Below, piece after piece: positions 21,300 to 32,920 of a stretch of DNA of 64,000 nucleotides (within the stretch, counting starts at the first letter, position 1; the number at the start of each line of letters is the position of its first letter). Source of the stretch: Ignelater luminosus (lineage: Eukaryota; Arthropoda; Insecta; Coleoptera; Elateridae); the NCBI GenBank assembly GCA_011009095.1, contig VTPC01000956.1:186001-250000 (forward strand), written 5' to 3'. The position numbers were made by a program, and so were the translations under genes. The notes under the pieces were generated by a model. It was not told the DNA's origin. It saw only the letters and a program-made list of their open reading frames with translations, and did no database searches.

Positions 21300-24200
21300 A
21301 CCGGACTTGAATACTCTATAACAGCTTTTATATGCTTGTGTCAAATTTATACAGTATGAAGCAAATCTCGTTCTTTGTTTTGAATTTTTAAGGTTGAATG
21401 CGCAACAATCCTTTCCATGCAAGTAAATCCACAACTAGAGTTGTTAGCTATACATTCTGATCAGTTACAACATTAGAAGCTTCTAAACTTGGGCAACTGA
21501 GAGAAAGAAAACACAATAACTGCGATCCACTCGTCAAAAAATTTAAACCCTCTTCTTATTAGTTATTATTCTAATGGTTTCTTGACTGTCGGCAACTCGA
21601 TGCTTTCGCTGAACGCTAATTGGTTCACATAGAAACATTCTGATGCTTTTGCGGTTCCATCCCTTTCTGACTTCCAGAATACCTACTTTATATTTGATAG
21701 AATTCTTTATGGTGATCATTATTAGAACTGCATAGCAAAAAATTCTCAACAGTAAAATCAAAGGAAATTACTCGTCGAGTAATTCCAGTTTAATCTGATC
21801 TTCTTTTTGCGTTAACTGAGTTGCTTTTAAATTCTGTAAAATGAGAGAATCAGTGCTTCTTTAGAACCTCAAAATAGAATTACAATGAACAAATTGCTGA
21901 TAAGCATGTTTTATCTAGATCCAGCAGCTTGTGAAAATACATTAAAACAAACAATTACATCTATTGACTTAAAAAAGCAGAGTCAATGGCGTAATATCAA
22001 TTGTTTATTTGGGTGTCTATGTTGCATTCAAGATAATAATCGTAATTCTTGTGCAGTTCTAACCTAGACTTTATACAAAAGTTTGTGCAAACATTTTGTA
22101 TTATTACGAATTTTTATAATTCTGTGATATTTTGTTAGCTAATTATTTCAAATGTATGTATGTAATAAATGTGAGAACGCATTAATAAATTCAAAGAAAA
22201 TTGTGCAGAAATGTAACACTGATTTTTTTCTAACTGTTCCTTTTTAATATCCTGAGTTATTTGCAAGTCATTGCAAGGGAAGCTAGATAAAACTAAAAAA
22301 ATGTTAAAGGTGAACAATCACAGGTTGACGATGACTCTACAACTTAACCAAAATAAATTACGTTCAACCTCCTTCTAAAGAAATCGTGAGCAGGTAATAG
22401 GTTTACTCGAAAACTGTTGAAAAGAAAAGTAAAACGATTATGCAAATTATGCAACGCTAGAATAATGAATTTAGTACACAAAGAAATACAATTACGGAAA
22501 TGTGGCTAAAAAATCAGGTTAGTGGGTTAGTGCATTTAAGTGTTAGATTATTAAATTTAACACCCAAGGTTCTAAAACCAAATAAAGTAGTATTGGAATC
22601 TTTATATTGTTTAATCTCAATCAATGTCTAAGCTACGCAAAAGCACAAGAAATAAGTAAACATTACTACAGACAGATTATAAATGAAATGCATCTTGACC
22701 CGTAAGAGCATAAAGGTAAATGTAAATGCCTAAAAATCCGGTTCCTGTTCAAGACCGTTGAGTATTATATAATAAAGAAGTTAAAAATATGATAAGAGCA
22801 TTTGAATATGATGCATTTCATAGTTAAATTGACCTTGAATATTACACAGTTTTTCCACTTTCACTGAATCTTCTTCATTGAGTCAATGTCAACGATAAAA
22901 CGTGATATGTTGATCTCTCTGTCTGTCTTAGACTTCATCTCAATTTTTAAATACAAAAAACCCGAGATATTTTTTTCTAGTAAATTAATTAACATTGCCA
23001 TCTTTTTTTATCTTTTAAATCATTAAAGATGTTAAAGGACAAAGCACTTCAAAATGTATTAACTAATTAAATGTTAATTGCTTTTATGGTTTTTATGCGA
23101 TATTTTAGAGGTGAGTTATAATCATTGATTGAAAACTTTATTACTGATTTTTACAGTATGACTAAGCCACTTGTTAAGAATTTTTAAATCCTAATAAACC
23201 TTATTAGTAAATAGGTTAAGAGATGAGCCTGTGATAATTATTACGAATGTGTACCTTGATTTCAGAATTCTTAGATCTTCTAACTGTTAAACAAAAGCAT
23301 TACGAGGTATTAACATTTAAATTTCAAGTTTCAAAATTTTAAAAGTTTAGGTGTTATTAAAAAATTAATATGCAGAAATTAAGATTCTTAACAATTTTTT
23401 TAAGAGAAAAACAAACAAAAGATTGCAATTTTCTAAACCAGTGACTATTAAGATATTTAATGTTCTATTATTTTTCTTTTTTAGATTTAATTAGATAAGG
23501 AAATTTATAATAATAATAATTTTTTTCTATGTTTTTCTACATCATAAAATTTTATTAATTTCTAGTTTTTGATGCAAGTTTCTTAGGTATCCAATATTTG
23601 TCACTTCTATTTTTTTTAAGGCTTTTAATTAAAATAAATAACACATAAGAGTGACTGAATCTTTAAAGAGAGCAAGTTATTGCTAACGATTTCGAACACA
23701 GTGATATAATTCTTGTTTTAATTGGATGCAACACAGAAAGAGTTAATTCTTAATCAAGAATTGTTAGAACGTATGTGACATAATTTCAAACATGGAAGCT
23801 TATTATGTAAACAACTGAAAAATCGATGCGTTGGCATCAAACAGTATTGAACGGATTGTCTTATAAAGAAATAATTGTAATTTGATCTTAACAGAGTAAC
23901 AAATCAATAACAGAATTTCGCTCAGCTCATATGGAAACGTTACAAAATCAAAATCACCTACAATCGAGCTAGAAATGATCAATTAAGACTATTAAAAGTT
24001 TTGAAAGCGCCAGACGTCCAATTTTAGGTCAAGATAATTTGGACAAATCGACGTTGCTCTCAGAATTCTTAAACCAACAATAATTAAATTTTTATAAACT
24101 TTGTTGCTTGAATAAATCTACAATACTTTTTACGTGTCGAGATAAGCATTGCAAAATACTACAAAGGAATGAAACTCTTATAACTCGATATATCGATGCA

Positions 24201-24613
24201 AATCGATATAATGCTGTTATTGAATATTGGTATCGAAAATTCAGTATTGTCTACTGGAATTCACTGTCTAAAAACTGTTACGTATTTGTAACAACTTTTC
24301 TGTCTAAATGTTTTTAATAATCATTTTTTAATATTTCCGAAGGCACCAAAGAGTAAATAAAATTTTAACATCCTGTATCTTGGACTCGGTGCACTTTAGG
24401 ACCCAGGTTAATCAAAAGCCGCACTTTTAGCCCAGGAATCTGATCTATCAATACTTCCGTTCATTCCAAAGACACCTTGCATACAAAGCTATACATTATT
24501 TGCTTCGTGAGTGACATACCTACAGTGTGGTGACTCGTCAAGGTGTATTATAGTGAATTCAATCTTAATTTTTACTTATGATTTTATTATCTTTTTAGTT
24601 GATTTTACAGAAA
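21300..24613. other. non-coding, AT-rich
   Basis: I see no gene, RNA gene or clear transposon. The few short frames (for example 21885-22067 and 24108-24317) are AT-driven and without recognisable motifs. Confidence 0.5.
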
Positions 24614-24835
24614 ATATGTAAATGCAAAGAATGTTCACAATTAAAAACTATCTAGGATAGGACTAATTTTATCTGCAAATTATTAACGAATTGCATTTTA
24701 TTATTTACTTTTAATATAAATGTAAGGAGATGTAGTCGACTGCCGTTGTAACAAATGGTTAGAGAGACCGTTTCGTAATCAAGGCGTCTAGCGTTCAAGT
24801 GATGCCGGACACTTTGCAACCAGAAAAAGTGACCT
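24614..24835 (+). repeat. dispersed repeat with tRNA-like tail, copy 1
   Basis: This segment matches the reverse complement of 30793-31072 along most of its length (shared blocks AATTAAAAACT..TAG.ATAG.ACTA and TTTTAATATAAATGTAAGG). The downstream end carries TGGTTAGAGAGACC and GTTCAAGTG, which resemble the A and B boxes of a tRNA-type RNA polymerase III promoter. It looks like a SINE-related repeat, though the promoter-like part is at the wrong end for a standard SINE. Confidence 0.45.
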
Positions 24836-25352
24836 AATACCCGTGCAGACTAAAAGGGGATTGCTCGCAGCAGCTCAAACGTCGGTGGTGGGAGAGGTTC
24901 ACAGGTAAACTACCATGAATTAAAATAAAAACTCAATAAAGGATCTCACTTATTACTTGACAATGTCACAACCGATATGGGCACCAGAAGCCAAGTTGAG
25001 ATTATCACGTCCTTTGGTGTGGCTCCGCACCAGAGAACACTCTATTTATAAGTAAATTGCTTTGATAACAGTGAACACTCTGTGCTCGGGCTCCCTTCAA
25101 ACTTACCAAGAGAGGCTATACTGATCTAGTCTTAGTACTTTTACTTAAACAAAGTCACAACAGTATAGTCAGCTGACTAGCACTGCAAACTTATACGGAA
25201 GAATCGGGGTCAGTAATCGTTCCAAGCCGTACTGTATAATCTAAAATCTTACTCAAAGACAAAAGAAAACGGCTTAGTCAGTACGCCATACATTGGTCTA
25301 AGCACCTGGTTTACATTACCTGTACAATATTGTATAAACACACATTTGTATA
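24836..25352. other. non-coding; possible solo-LTR-like segment
   Basis: No gene. On the minus strand 25158-24966 begins TGTTGTGAC, contains TATAAATA, and ends GGTTGTGACA, which recalls a small LTR with TG...CA ends. No target duplication or primer site was confirmed, so this stays a weak suggestion. Confidence 0.25.
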
Positions 25353-25405
25353 CAGGGTCCGAAAAAAGTTCCGGAACGGCCTCGTAATTTCTAAGCGGAA
25401 ATATA

Positions 25406-26708
25406 CACCCTGTGTCTAAAAAGTTCGGTGAATGGTCTCATAATTGTGTATTAACAGTTTGATAGAGGCTCGCGTGCCATTGTAGACACGCACGAACATG
25501 TCTGGACGTGAACTGTGTCGGTACGAGCTCGAAGACTGTTGTGCATTGCTTATTGCATTCAGTCTAATAGAGTGACCCGAATAGTACGCGTCATGGAGCA
25601 ACGACACAACATTAAGTTCTGTTTCAAATTGGGTAAAACGGCGACAGAAACCCATCAGATGTTGGTGCATGTGTACGGGCAGGATGCTGTGAGTAGGAAA
25701 TGTGTGTATGAGTGGTTTGTTCGCCTTCGCGCTGGTAGGGAATCTGTTGAGGACGAACCACGTTCAGGCCGGCCATGCACAAGCAGGACACCAGAAAACA
25801 CCGAACGCGTGCGAGTGCTGCTAACAAACGATCGGCGATTGACTCTGCGATTAATAGCAGAAGAATTGAGCATTAGCAAAGACACAGTAGGGACCATCGT
25901 CCATGAAGAATTGGGCAAACGCAAGATTTGTTCGCGATTTGTGCCGCACATGCTAACAGATGAACAAAAAGCAAGACGTTGTGAGACCTCTGGCGATTTC
26001 ATCGATACGTGTGACAGGGATCCAACCTTTCTGGGTTCCATTGTTACAGGAGACGAGTCTTGGTGTTACCAGTACGACCCCGCAACGAAAAGACAATCGA
26101 TGGAATGGCGGTCACCGTCTTCTCCGCGACCAACAAAATGCCGTGCCGAAAAATCCAAAGTGAAGACCATGTTGATCGCATTTTTCGACAAAGACGGAAT
26201 GATTCATAAAGAATTTGTTCCTGCTGGCCAAACGGTGAATGCCACATTCTACCTGGAGGTTCTCAAACGTTTGTTACTGCGCATCCGGCGCGTTAGGCCA
26301 CAGAAGTACCAGACAGGAAAGTGGATGTTACTGCACGACAATGCACCTTCGCATACGAGCATCATGGTACAACAATATTTGACTCAGCATGGCGTCACGG
26401 TTTTGCAACATCCACCGTACTCTCCAGATCTGGCGCCTGCTGATTATTTCTTGTTTCCACGTCTTAAGCAGGCCTTAAAGGGATCACGGTTTGCGGACAT
26501 CGACGAAATTCAGCAACGTGTAACGGGTATTCTACACACGATTCCACATCAAGACTTCTCCAACAGTTTACAAGCGTTATACGACCGTTGTCAGAGGTGT
26601 GTTGTGGCTGGTGGAGATTATTTTGAAGGTCAATAAAGGTATTTACCATTAGGAACATGTTTTTTTCTTTTTACCATATCATTCACCGAACTTTTTAGAC
26701 ACAGGGTG
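25406..26708 (+). mobile_element. full-length mariner transposon with TIRs
   Basis: A 1303-bp element with 29-bp terminal inverted repeats that match without mismatch (25406-25434 and 26680-26708, beginning CACCCTGTGTCTAAAAAG). It is flanked by TA on each side, the mariner target. One uninterrupted transposase frame lies between the ends. All parts needed for mobility appear present. Confidence 0.92.
25593..26636 (+). CDS. mariner transposase (DD34D), intact
   Basis: 347 residues, the usual mariner length. I chose the ATG at 25593 (MEQRHNIKFCFKLGK) because this is the normal mariner N-terminus; the frame is open 26 codons upstream but that part is not family-like. Residues 1-110 hold the paired helix-turn-helix DNA-binding region (DEPRSGRP near 54-61). 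The catalytic triad is Asp154 (VTGDESW), Asp249 (LLHDNAPSH) and Asp284 (PYSPDLAPADYFLF), with 34 residues between the last two. FVPHML stands for the family WVPHEL. The enzyme cuts and pastes the element at TA sites. No stop or shift was found. Confidence 0.93.
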   Translation: MEQRHNIKFCFKLGKTATETHQMLVHVYGQDAVSRKCVYEWFVRLRAGRESVEDEPRSGRPCTSRTPENTERVRVLLTNDRRLTLRLIAEELSISKDTVGTIVHEELGKRKICSRFVPHMLTDEQKARRCETSGDFIDTCDRDPTFLGSIVTGDESWCYQYDPATKRQSMEWRSPSSPRPTKCRAEKSKVKTMLIAFFDKDGMIHKEFVPAGQTVNATFYLEVLKRLLLRIRRVRPQKYQTGKWMLLHDNAPSHTSIMVQQYLTQHGVTVLQHPPYSPDLAPADYFLFPRLKQALKGSRFADIDEIQQRVTGILHTIPHQDFSNSLQALYDRCQRCVVAGGDYFEGQ

Positions 26709-27105
26709 TATATGTACGTTTCTAAAAATCTCAGGAACCTTTTAAGACTAAAAATACTACATTTAGAGAATAACAAAATTTTCATTATGTATAAGAAATT
26801 TATTGTTTTATTTATTATTATTTCAAATTTATATTTTTTTATATTTGAACAAATTGCCAGCGACTTCCGGTTTTCGCTGAAACATTTCTTTTCTTAATGT
26901 CTTTCGAACAAGAGTAAATTTAAGTGAGGTTGCTATTTGAAAATCTCAGATTAACTCCTCCTCTCCTTCCTCTTATACATAATGAAAATTTTGTTATTTT
27001 CAAAATATAGTATTTTTAGTCCTAAAAGGTTCCTGAAATTTTAAGAAATACATATCTTTCCGCTTAGAAATTACAAGGCCGTTCCGGGACTTTTTCCGGA
27101 CCCTG

Positions 27106-28849
27106 TAGTTTACAATGCAAGAATACAAATCAAATACTGATTTAGTCAAAGTGATCCAATATTTGTAAAATTTCGCATACAGTCATAATTTCATATTCTA
27201 AACAACTTTCCTTTAAAACATTCTGTCGTATTATTGACCGAAACGACACGTTGCTTCAACATAAAATGGTTTTTTCTCAATTGTCATGACCGTCTTGGAT
27301 TTTAAAAACTAAAAATGTGCTTGAAATTCTTTTCAGACCAAGCAGGGCGGTATCCCAAAGCATCAAAACGAGATTTAGAAATTTTTGATCAATTATACCT
27401 ATACTGAAGTCAATTCGGCCACACACTGTATACAAGTGTGTCCGTGGATTGAGTTGACAAGAGGAAAAACTCTTTTATTATTGGTCTTGGGACAAAATGT
27501 CACTCTTGATAAAATTTTCTGCTTGTTTCAAAACCTCCCATAATGGTAATATAATTCTGATGTTACCAATAATAAAAATACATCCGGCTAATTGGGCGCA
27601 ACCGTACTTGACGTGAATTGAACAATGAAGAAAACATCAGCCACTCCTATTTAACACAATGGACTATTGTTACCTGTTACGGCCTGCAACGCGCTAAGAG
27701 ACGATAAAATAAAAGCCAGGATCACACAGGAATCTTTTATACGCACAACACACTTCCATGTGCGGTGTAAATTAAATACGAATCAGCCCATATTAAAACA
27801 AATTCGGCCTGGGTCGGCGTTTCTAGTCGACATAATTCCGGGAAATCCGCGCAGCTGCAAGGCGATAAGCGGTTTTTAAAACAAGCCGTACGTGTGTTAA
27901 AATAAACATTGTAAAACAAAAAAATAGTATTGAAAATAAGATTCGAAAAATTCGTCAAATTGTAAACTAGTAGATTGAATATCTAAAAATCATAAAAGCA
28001 ATTAATATTTAGTGGTTTCAATATTATTTATAGAGAAAAATAATAAAAATGAACGATATTTACGGTAGTATTGAATGCAGAGTGTGATTCACAGTGAAAA
28101 CGTGGCAACCTCGCAAACAATATGTTACCGCGAAAATTTAAATCTCAATTAAATGCATTTAAATGTAAGAACAGTCAAAATTTAATAGTGACATCGAATC
28201 AATGAATAACAATATTTAATTGTTGCATAAAATTTATAAATTAAAATGTTATAAGTTATTGATATATAGGTATTAAATTCTTTTAATACTAATCAACAAT
28301 TACCAAAATATAATCTGAAAAATGCACATAACGGTAATAATAAACTATAATTAAATTCTCATCTTCTAAATTAATAATATATTTTAAATAAACTTCAAAT
28401 ATGTTGTTTTATAATTAAATTTCTTTAAATGAGTTCACAGTCTTTTTAATAGTTGCTTTTTGCAATGATTGTAATTCTTTGGCTTCAATTTTTTCGACAA
28501 GGAACATTTCAAGGCTTTTAGTATTTGAAGGGTCGTACTTGCTCTTTAAAATATTCAATATTGTAAATGTAAACAGTCACGTTACTGTGCAATGCGCATA
28601 CGCATGCATTAGTTTTGAAATGGAGAAAATTAAAACTACCAACTATTAAAATATCGCGGTGTTGTCACGTTTCAGTGGATAATAATTAGACTTACTTTAT
28701 TTAATTAATATTATTAAAATCAACTTTATCATTTCTTAGGATATATATCTCTCTTTTAATTTTTTAACGTATATTGAAATAATTTTTATCAGTGATTTCT
28801 GATATAAAAAATTTATGTATTTTTTCTTTTTAAAGTTAATTTCAGGGTA
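27106..28849. other. non-coding; moderately GC-rich patch at 27640-27900
   Basis: No gene supported. The patch at 27640-27900 contains CCGGGAAATCCGCG, open on both strands without a recognisable protein. It could be a repeat or regulatory DNA. The rest is AT-rich. Confidence 0.4.
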
Positions 28850-29057
28850 CAGTCACAGACAAAAGTTATTTTGTAATTCTTACAAATATTGAAATTTTAT
28901 TTAAAAATTACCTAAAGTCAAACAAATTTCTATTTTTTAAAAAATTTGTTATTAAAAACAAGCATGTGAAAAAAAAATTTCATTTAAATGCCGTATTTTT
29001 AAAGATATTGAAAGATATTAATTTAGTAAAAATTTTTTATACTTTTGTTTCCGATTG
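28850..29057. mobile_element. Tc1-type MITE, 208 bp
   Basis: Ends CAGTCACAGACAAAAGTTAT and, inverted, CAATCGGAAACAAAAGTATA, flanked by TA at 28848-28849 and 29058-29059. Roughly three quarters of the first 20 positions agree. ACAAAAGT near the end is common in Tc1-like termini. No coding capacity. Confidence 0.55.
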
Positions 29058-30792
29058 TACCTACAATTCATCCTTAACCTCAGACATGAGTTTTTTTCAT
29101 AGCATACTGGGAACTGAAATTTTAATGATCGCATGTTATTTAATTAGATATTAAACTGGGTAAAGATTACTTAATAAATAAGAATTTTAACAATAAAAGT
29201 CTAATCACCTACAGTGATGTGATAACTGTATATCCTCACTCTTTTACATTGAAATAAAAGAAATCTTTTTGGTGTTGCATGTATGTAAGAAGATGTATTT
29301 TGATGGCCGTGATATTACATAACCTCGCTTACTGAAAATATTTATATTTGACAAAACATAGTCAAGATTACGTAATTAGTAATTATATTTATTTTCATTT
29401 TTGTTAACTAATTCAGATAAACGATTGGAAATGGAATTAAACAATATCTTGATATAATTTTGTCCATTTCTTTCTAAGCGGGAAATATCGCAAGTTTTAG
29501 TTCCTCTTGTATTGAATTTCCTGCCACTACCATACATTTTCGGAATTAGATAACCCCATTCTCTATAATATTCATTTCTAAATCACTAAAACTATAACTT
29601 TTTTATTAACATATACCCCAGAAAAATAAATTTTTGTACCGCCACTGGTAAAGGTTTTGCGCGCACAGCAGGGATGACGTACATGCTCTTTAACGTTTTA
29701 AGACACGTCGTAAAATTTGTTTAAAACTAATACAATAAATCACTATTGAACTCTTATCAAACTGCTACCCATCACATATGATTTAACTTGATTTGAGCAG
29801 TTTAAGTTTAAAATAACTGAAGGATCGACACAGATTTCTAGGTTACCTGCTATGAGCTCGATCATTACACTATACAGGTTGACGGGTTAAATAACTCCTG
29901 GTGCAGTCACAATTCGATGGATAAGTAAATAAACTTAAGGGCCTCCATAGTTCTCTTGGACCTGAAGCGTGTCGTGAACCTAGCTGGTAAATCCAATAAC
30001 TGGCTTATTATGACGGGCATAAATTAGATACCCCAAACAATCTTCTTGTGGGCAAGATTCGGCTGCGAGGATCTACTAAAGTAGTTTTATCAGTTCCCAA
30101 GTATCTTACAACCTCCCTAATTAGCAGGGAATCGAATATTACAACAGCGGTTTCTTTGTGACAAGATTCCATCAGAGTTCTTTCTTGTACGAATTTAACC
30201 TCTGTAAATGTATAAAATGTATACACGAGGTGCGTCAAAACAGATTCGCTTTTACAAATGCAAGAGAATGGGTTTTATTGCAAAATGTTGCATGTATACG
30301 AAATATTTGAATTCGGAGAGGCTCAATTAAAAAAGTACTTTAACATCAGGCTAGAAGAAACGATAAATGGACACCAACAGTGTAAGTTCTAAGAAGCAAT
30401 ATAGAGACTAGACTGTATACAATTAAACATTCTGTGAAAAAGGGGGTAGGGTGGTCTCAAAAGCTCTCCATAAACAAGACTCGCTATTAGAAGTGCTACA
30501 TGCTCAGATTATGTCCTATGAATAAACTATTTTACCGATCACCCTGCCTGAAACATAATGGAAAAGTAGTAAATGACTGCAGCTCCTAACACTCATCTTA
30601 ACGTGACACTGCCAGAAGAGGGCAATTTATATCGCACAAGATCTATATGAGGTTTCTATAAATGACTAGAAACAATCGAAAAGGTCTCGAGACAGCTTAT
30701 TTATAAACATAGCTTAAAAAGTTATTGTATTATTGCAAAAGGGAAGTGTAAAGTTAGAATTTGAAAAAAAGACTAAAAATAATCAGTGTCTG
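29058..30792. other. non-coding; repeat fragment at 29084-29141
   Basis: 29084-29141 matches 2132-2189. CACGAGGTGCGTCAAAACAG at 30223-30242 resembles a mariner end, without a visible partner. The minus frame 30008-30238 next to it is unrecognised. No gene called. Confidence 0.4.
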
Positions 30793-31072
30793 GCGAGTTT
30801 GAACATGGAACCTTTTGATGTCGAGATGGTCTCTCTAACCACGCGATCAAAACCTTCATTCGTTACAACTGCGAATTGCGGGATTTAAATATAGTACCTT
30901 ACATTTATATTAAAAATCAATAAGAAAATGTAATGGGTTAGTAATACGTAAATAAAATTAGTTTAAAACAAAATATAAATACAGTATAAAAAATAAAAGA
31001 TTTAAAAATAAAGGTAGTTCTATTCTAAACAGTTTTTAGTTATAAACATTTCTTGTATTTACGTATTCTCTG
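30793..31072 (-). repeat. dispersed repeat with tRNA-like tail, copy 2
   Basis: Reverse-oriented copy of the repeat at 24614-24835, 6 kb away. Its tRNA-like tail on the minus strand reads GTGGTTAGAGAGACC and ATGTTCAAACTCG. Confidence 0.45.
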
Positions 31073-31186
31073 TAAAAGCAACTGGGAAGATAAAAGCACA
31101 AGTAACAACTAGTATTGAACCTGGCTATAATATACCACACTATTGTTTGTGGTGTGTACAGTGACAAAATTTAAAAAGAAATTATA

Positions 31187-31290
31187 AGGTAATCCGATGG
31201 AATTGAATGAGGAATGAGGACTTTGGTTAGTAGACTGACAGCCTGCTTCATAAACAAGGTATCGGACGTTCGAATCCCACCGGATACCTT
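31187..31290 (+). repeat. tRNA-like sequence (SINE or tRNA pseudogene)
   Basis: TTTGGTTAGTAGACTG resembles an A box and GTTCGAATCC is a B box, about 40 nt apart. GGATACC at the end partly pairs with GGTAATCC at the start, and a T-run follows. The anticodon and T stems do not pair properly, so a working tRNA is unlikely. Confidence 0.4.
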
Positions 31291-31584
31291 ATATTTTTTT
31301 ATATAATTTTTCAAATTTTTATTTTATTTCTAACAATAATTTATTGTAGTCAATTATTGCAAAAAGAAGAGAATAAACTGGAAATCTGAAAAATAACTAA
31401 AAAACTTAGAAGATAATTCAGCGGGACGTAAAACCCTATACACATAGTATGGATGAGAGTTGTACCAAGTCAGAGTGGTTTTAATTGGTGGATCAGTTTT
31501 TCGATTTAGAATTTTTCCATTGGTGAACCAATCTTATCCCTACCAATTACGATTACTCTAAATATATGAAATTTTGTTGTGTGT

Positions 31585-32920
31585 TGCTATGGAAATACTC
31601 TAAGGTTGGTAAAATGTTAGACAGAGTCGCTAAAAAGTAGGCAGATGAAATTTGGGGAACCTAAACTATTCATTTCTTTGCCATGTTTTAGAAGCAAATT
31701 AAAAAGAAATCTGCAACTGGTTTTTTTGTACGGCCGTCATCTTGAATTATTTTAGATTGAACATCCTGTATATGATCCTATATCTCGATAAGGACTTTCA
31801 AGGCGAATTCAACGATATAAGAGTTTGTTATATCGTAAGGTTTTGAAGATAATCGCTATTTTTTTGTCAAGAATTTCATTATTAATTTTTACAGAAATCA
31901 AGTTACCTGCGAAACAGCAGAGACAATGGAACTTTGTAAGAAAATAGTTGAAAATTATTTTACATATAAGCGTTAAAGTAAAAGAAAATCGTAAACTGTT
32001 TGCCATTAGCCTACTTATTTACAGTGATAGTTCGATGCATACACAAACAGTGACCAATCGATAAAACTGAACTGAACAAAAACAACATAATTTTACGACA
32101 GGTAATGAAACAATTTCGAGTAGAAGAAGAGCAAGCAATTTTGCGAATAATCAGGAGGAAATGCTTACATCTCATTAGGATACCATGCATCCTTTAAGTT
32201 CGTTGGTATGTCTGGATCGATTGATATAAACGCTATTTTCTAAATATTTCCTCAGAAAAGAGTGAAGTAAGAATAAGTCCGGCGATCTTAAGACCATTCA
32301 GTTGTACCTTTTCTCCCACTCCATCTTTTTGGATTTTTGTACAACAGTTCCATGACAGGCTGATAGTAATGCTAGTAATCATGAGCATCTGTTATAAAAT
32401 TATGTTGTGTTTTTATTGTTAGTTCGCTTTTATCAATTCGTCACTGTTATTTCACCATTAATTTAGTTTATTATAACATCAATCAATCATTATAAATAAT
32501 TATAATAAGGACAAACATTTTACGGTTTTCATTTACTTTAATACTTACACAATAATTTCTAATTGTTTTCTTAGTTCCATTGTCTCTGCTGTTTCACGGG
32601 TAACTCGATTTCTGTAAAGATTAATAGTGAAATCCTTGACAAAAGACTAGTGATTATCTTAAAAACCTTACTAGATAAGTATAGCAACTTTTATATCATT
32701 GAATTCGCCTTGAAAATCCCTATCGAAATATGGGGTCATATAAAGGGTGTTCCATTTAAATAAACCCAAGATAGCGGCCGAAAAAAAAACAGTTGAAGAT
32801 TTTTAAAGTTTCTTTTTTTCAAAGCATGGTGAAAAAATGCATAGTTTAGATTCCTCATATGCCTATTTCTTACCGTTTTTGCAGGGGCAGCGTATTTCCA
32901 TTCTCTTTAGCGACCGTATA
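31585..32920. repeat. large inverted repeat, ~400-bp arms
   Basis: The left arm (about 31585-31990) matches the reverse complement of the right arm (about 32530-32920). Shared blocks include TCAAGGCGAATTCAA and GTGAAACAGCAGAGACAATG-like sequence. The spacer is ~540 bp. Each arm contains a CATCCTGTATATG or CACCCTTTATATG motif typical of MITE ends, so this may be two head-to-head repeat copies or one foldback element. No protein coded. Confidence 0.65.

Larger units (their letters stand above)
25353..27105. mobile_element. foldback MITE (about 445 bp) split by a mariner
   Basis: Outer ends are CAGGGTCCGAAAAAAGTTCC and, inverted, CAGGGTCCGGAAAAAGTCCC, flanked by TA at 25351-25352 and 27106-27107. 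The arms continue for about 150 bp (shared CGTAATTTCTAAGCGGAAA and ACAAAATTTTCATTATGTAT). The left arm is interrupted by the mariner at 25404-26710. Removing it rejoins the arm to match the right arm (26950-27105). No coding capacity of its own. Confidence 0.8.

Noticed and set aside
24966-25158. Solo LTR
   Set aside because: TG...CA ends and a TATA box are present, but there is no target duplication, no related copy and no primer-binding match that I can confirm.
25655-26041. Long minus-strand frames over the mariner
   Set aside because: Antisense shadow of the transposase gene; no protein features of its own.
27640-27900. Host gene in a GC-richer patch, with a kappaB-like GGGAAATCC site
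   Set aside because: Open on both strands without a recognisable protein; a single 9-mer match is expected by chance.
31187-31290. Functional tRNA gene
   Set aside because: A and B boxes are good but the T stem and anticodon stem do not pair, and the length before the A box is wrong.
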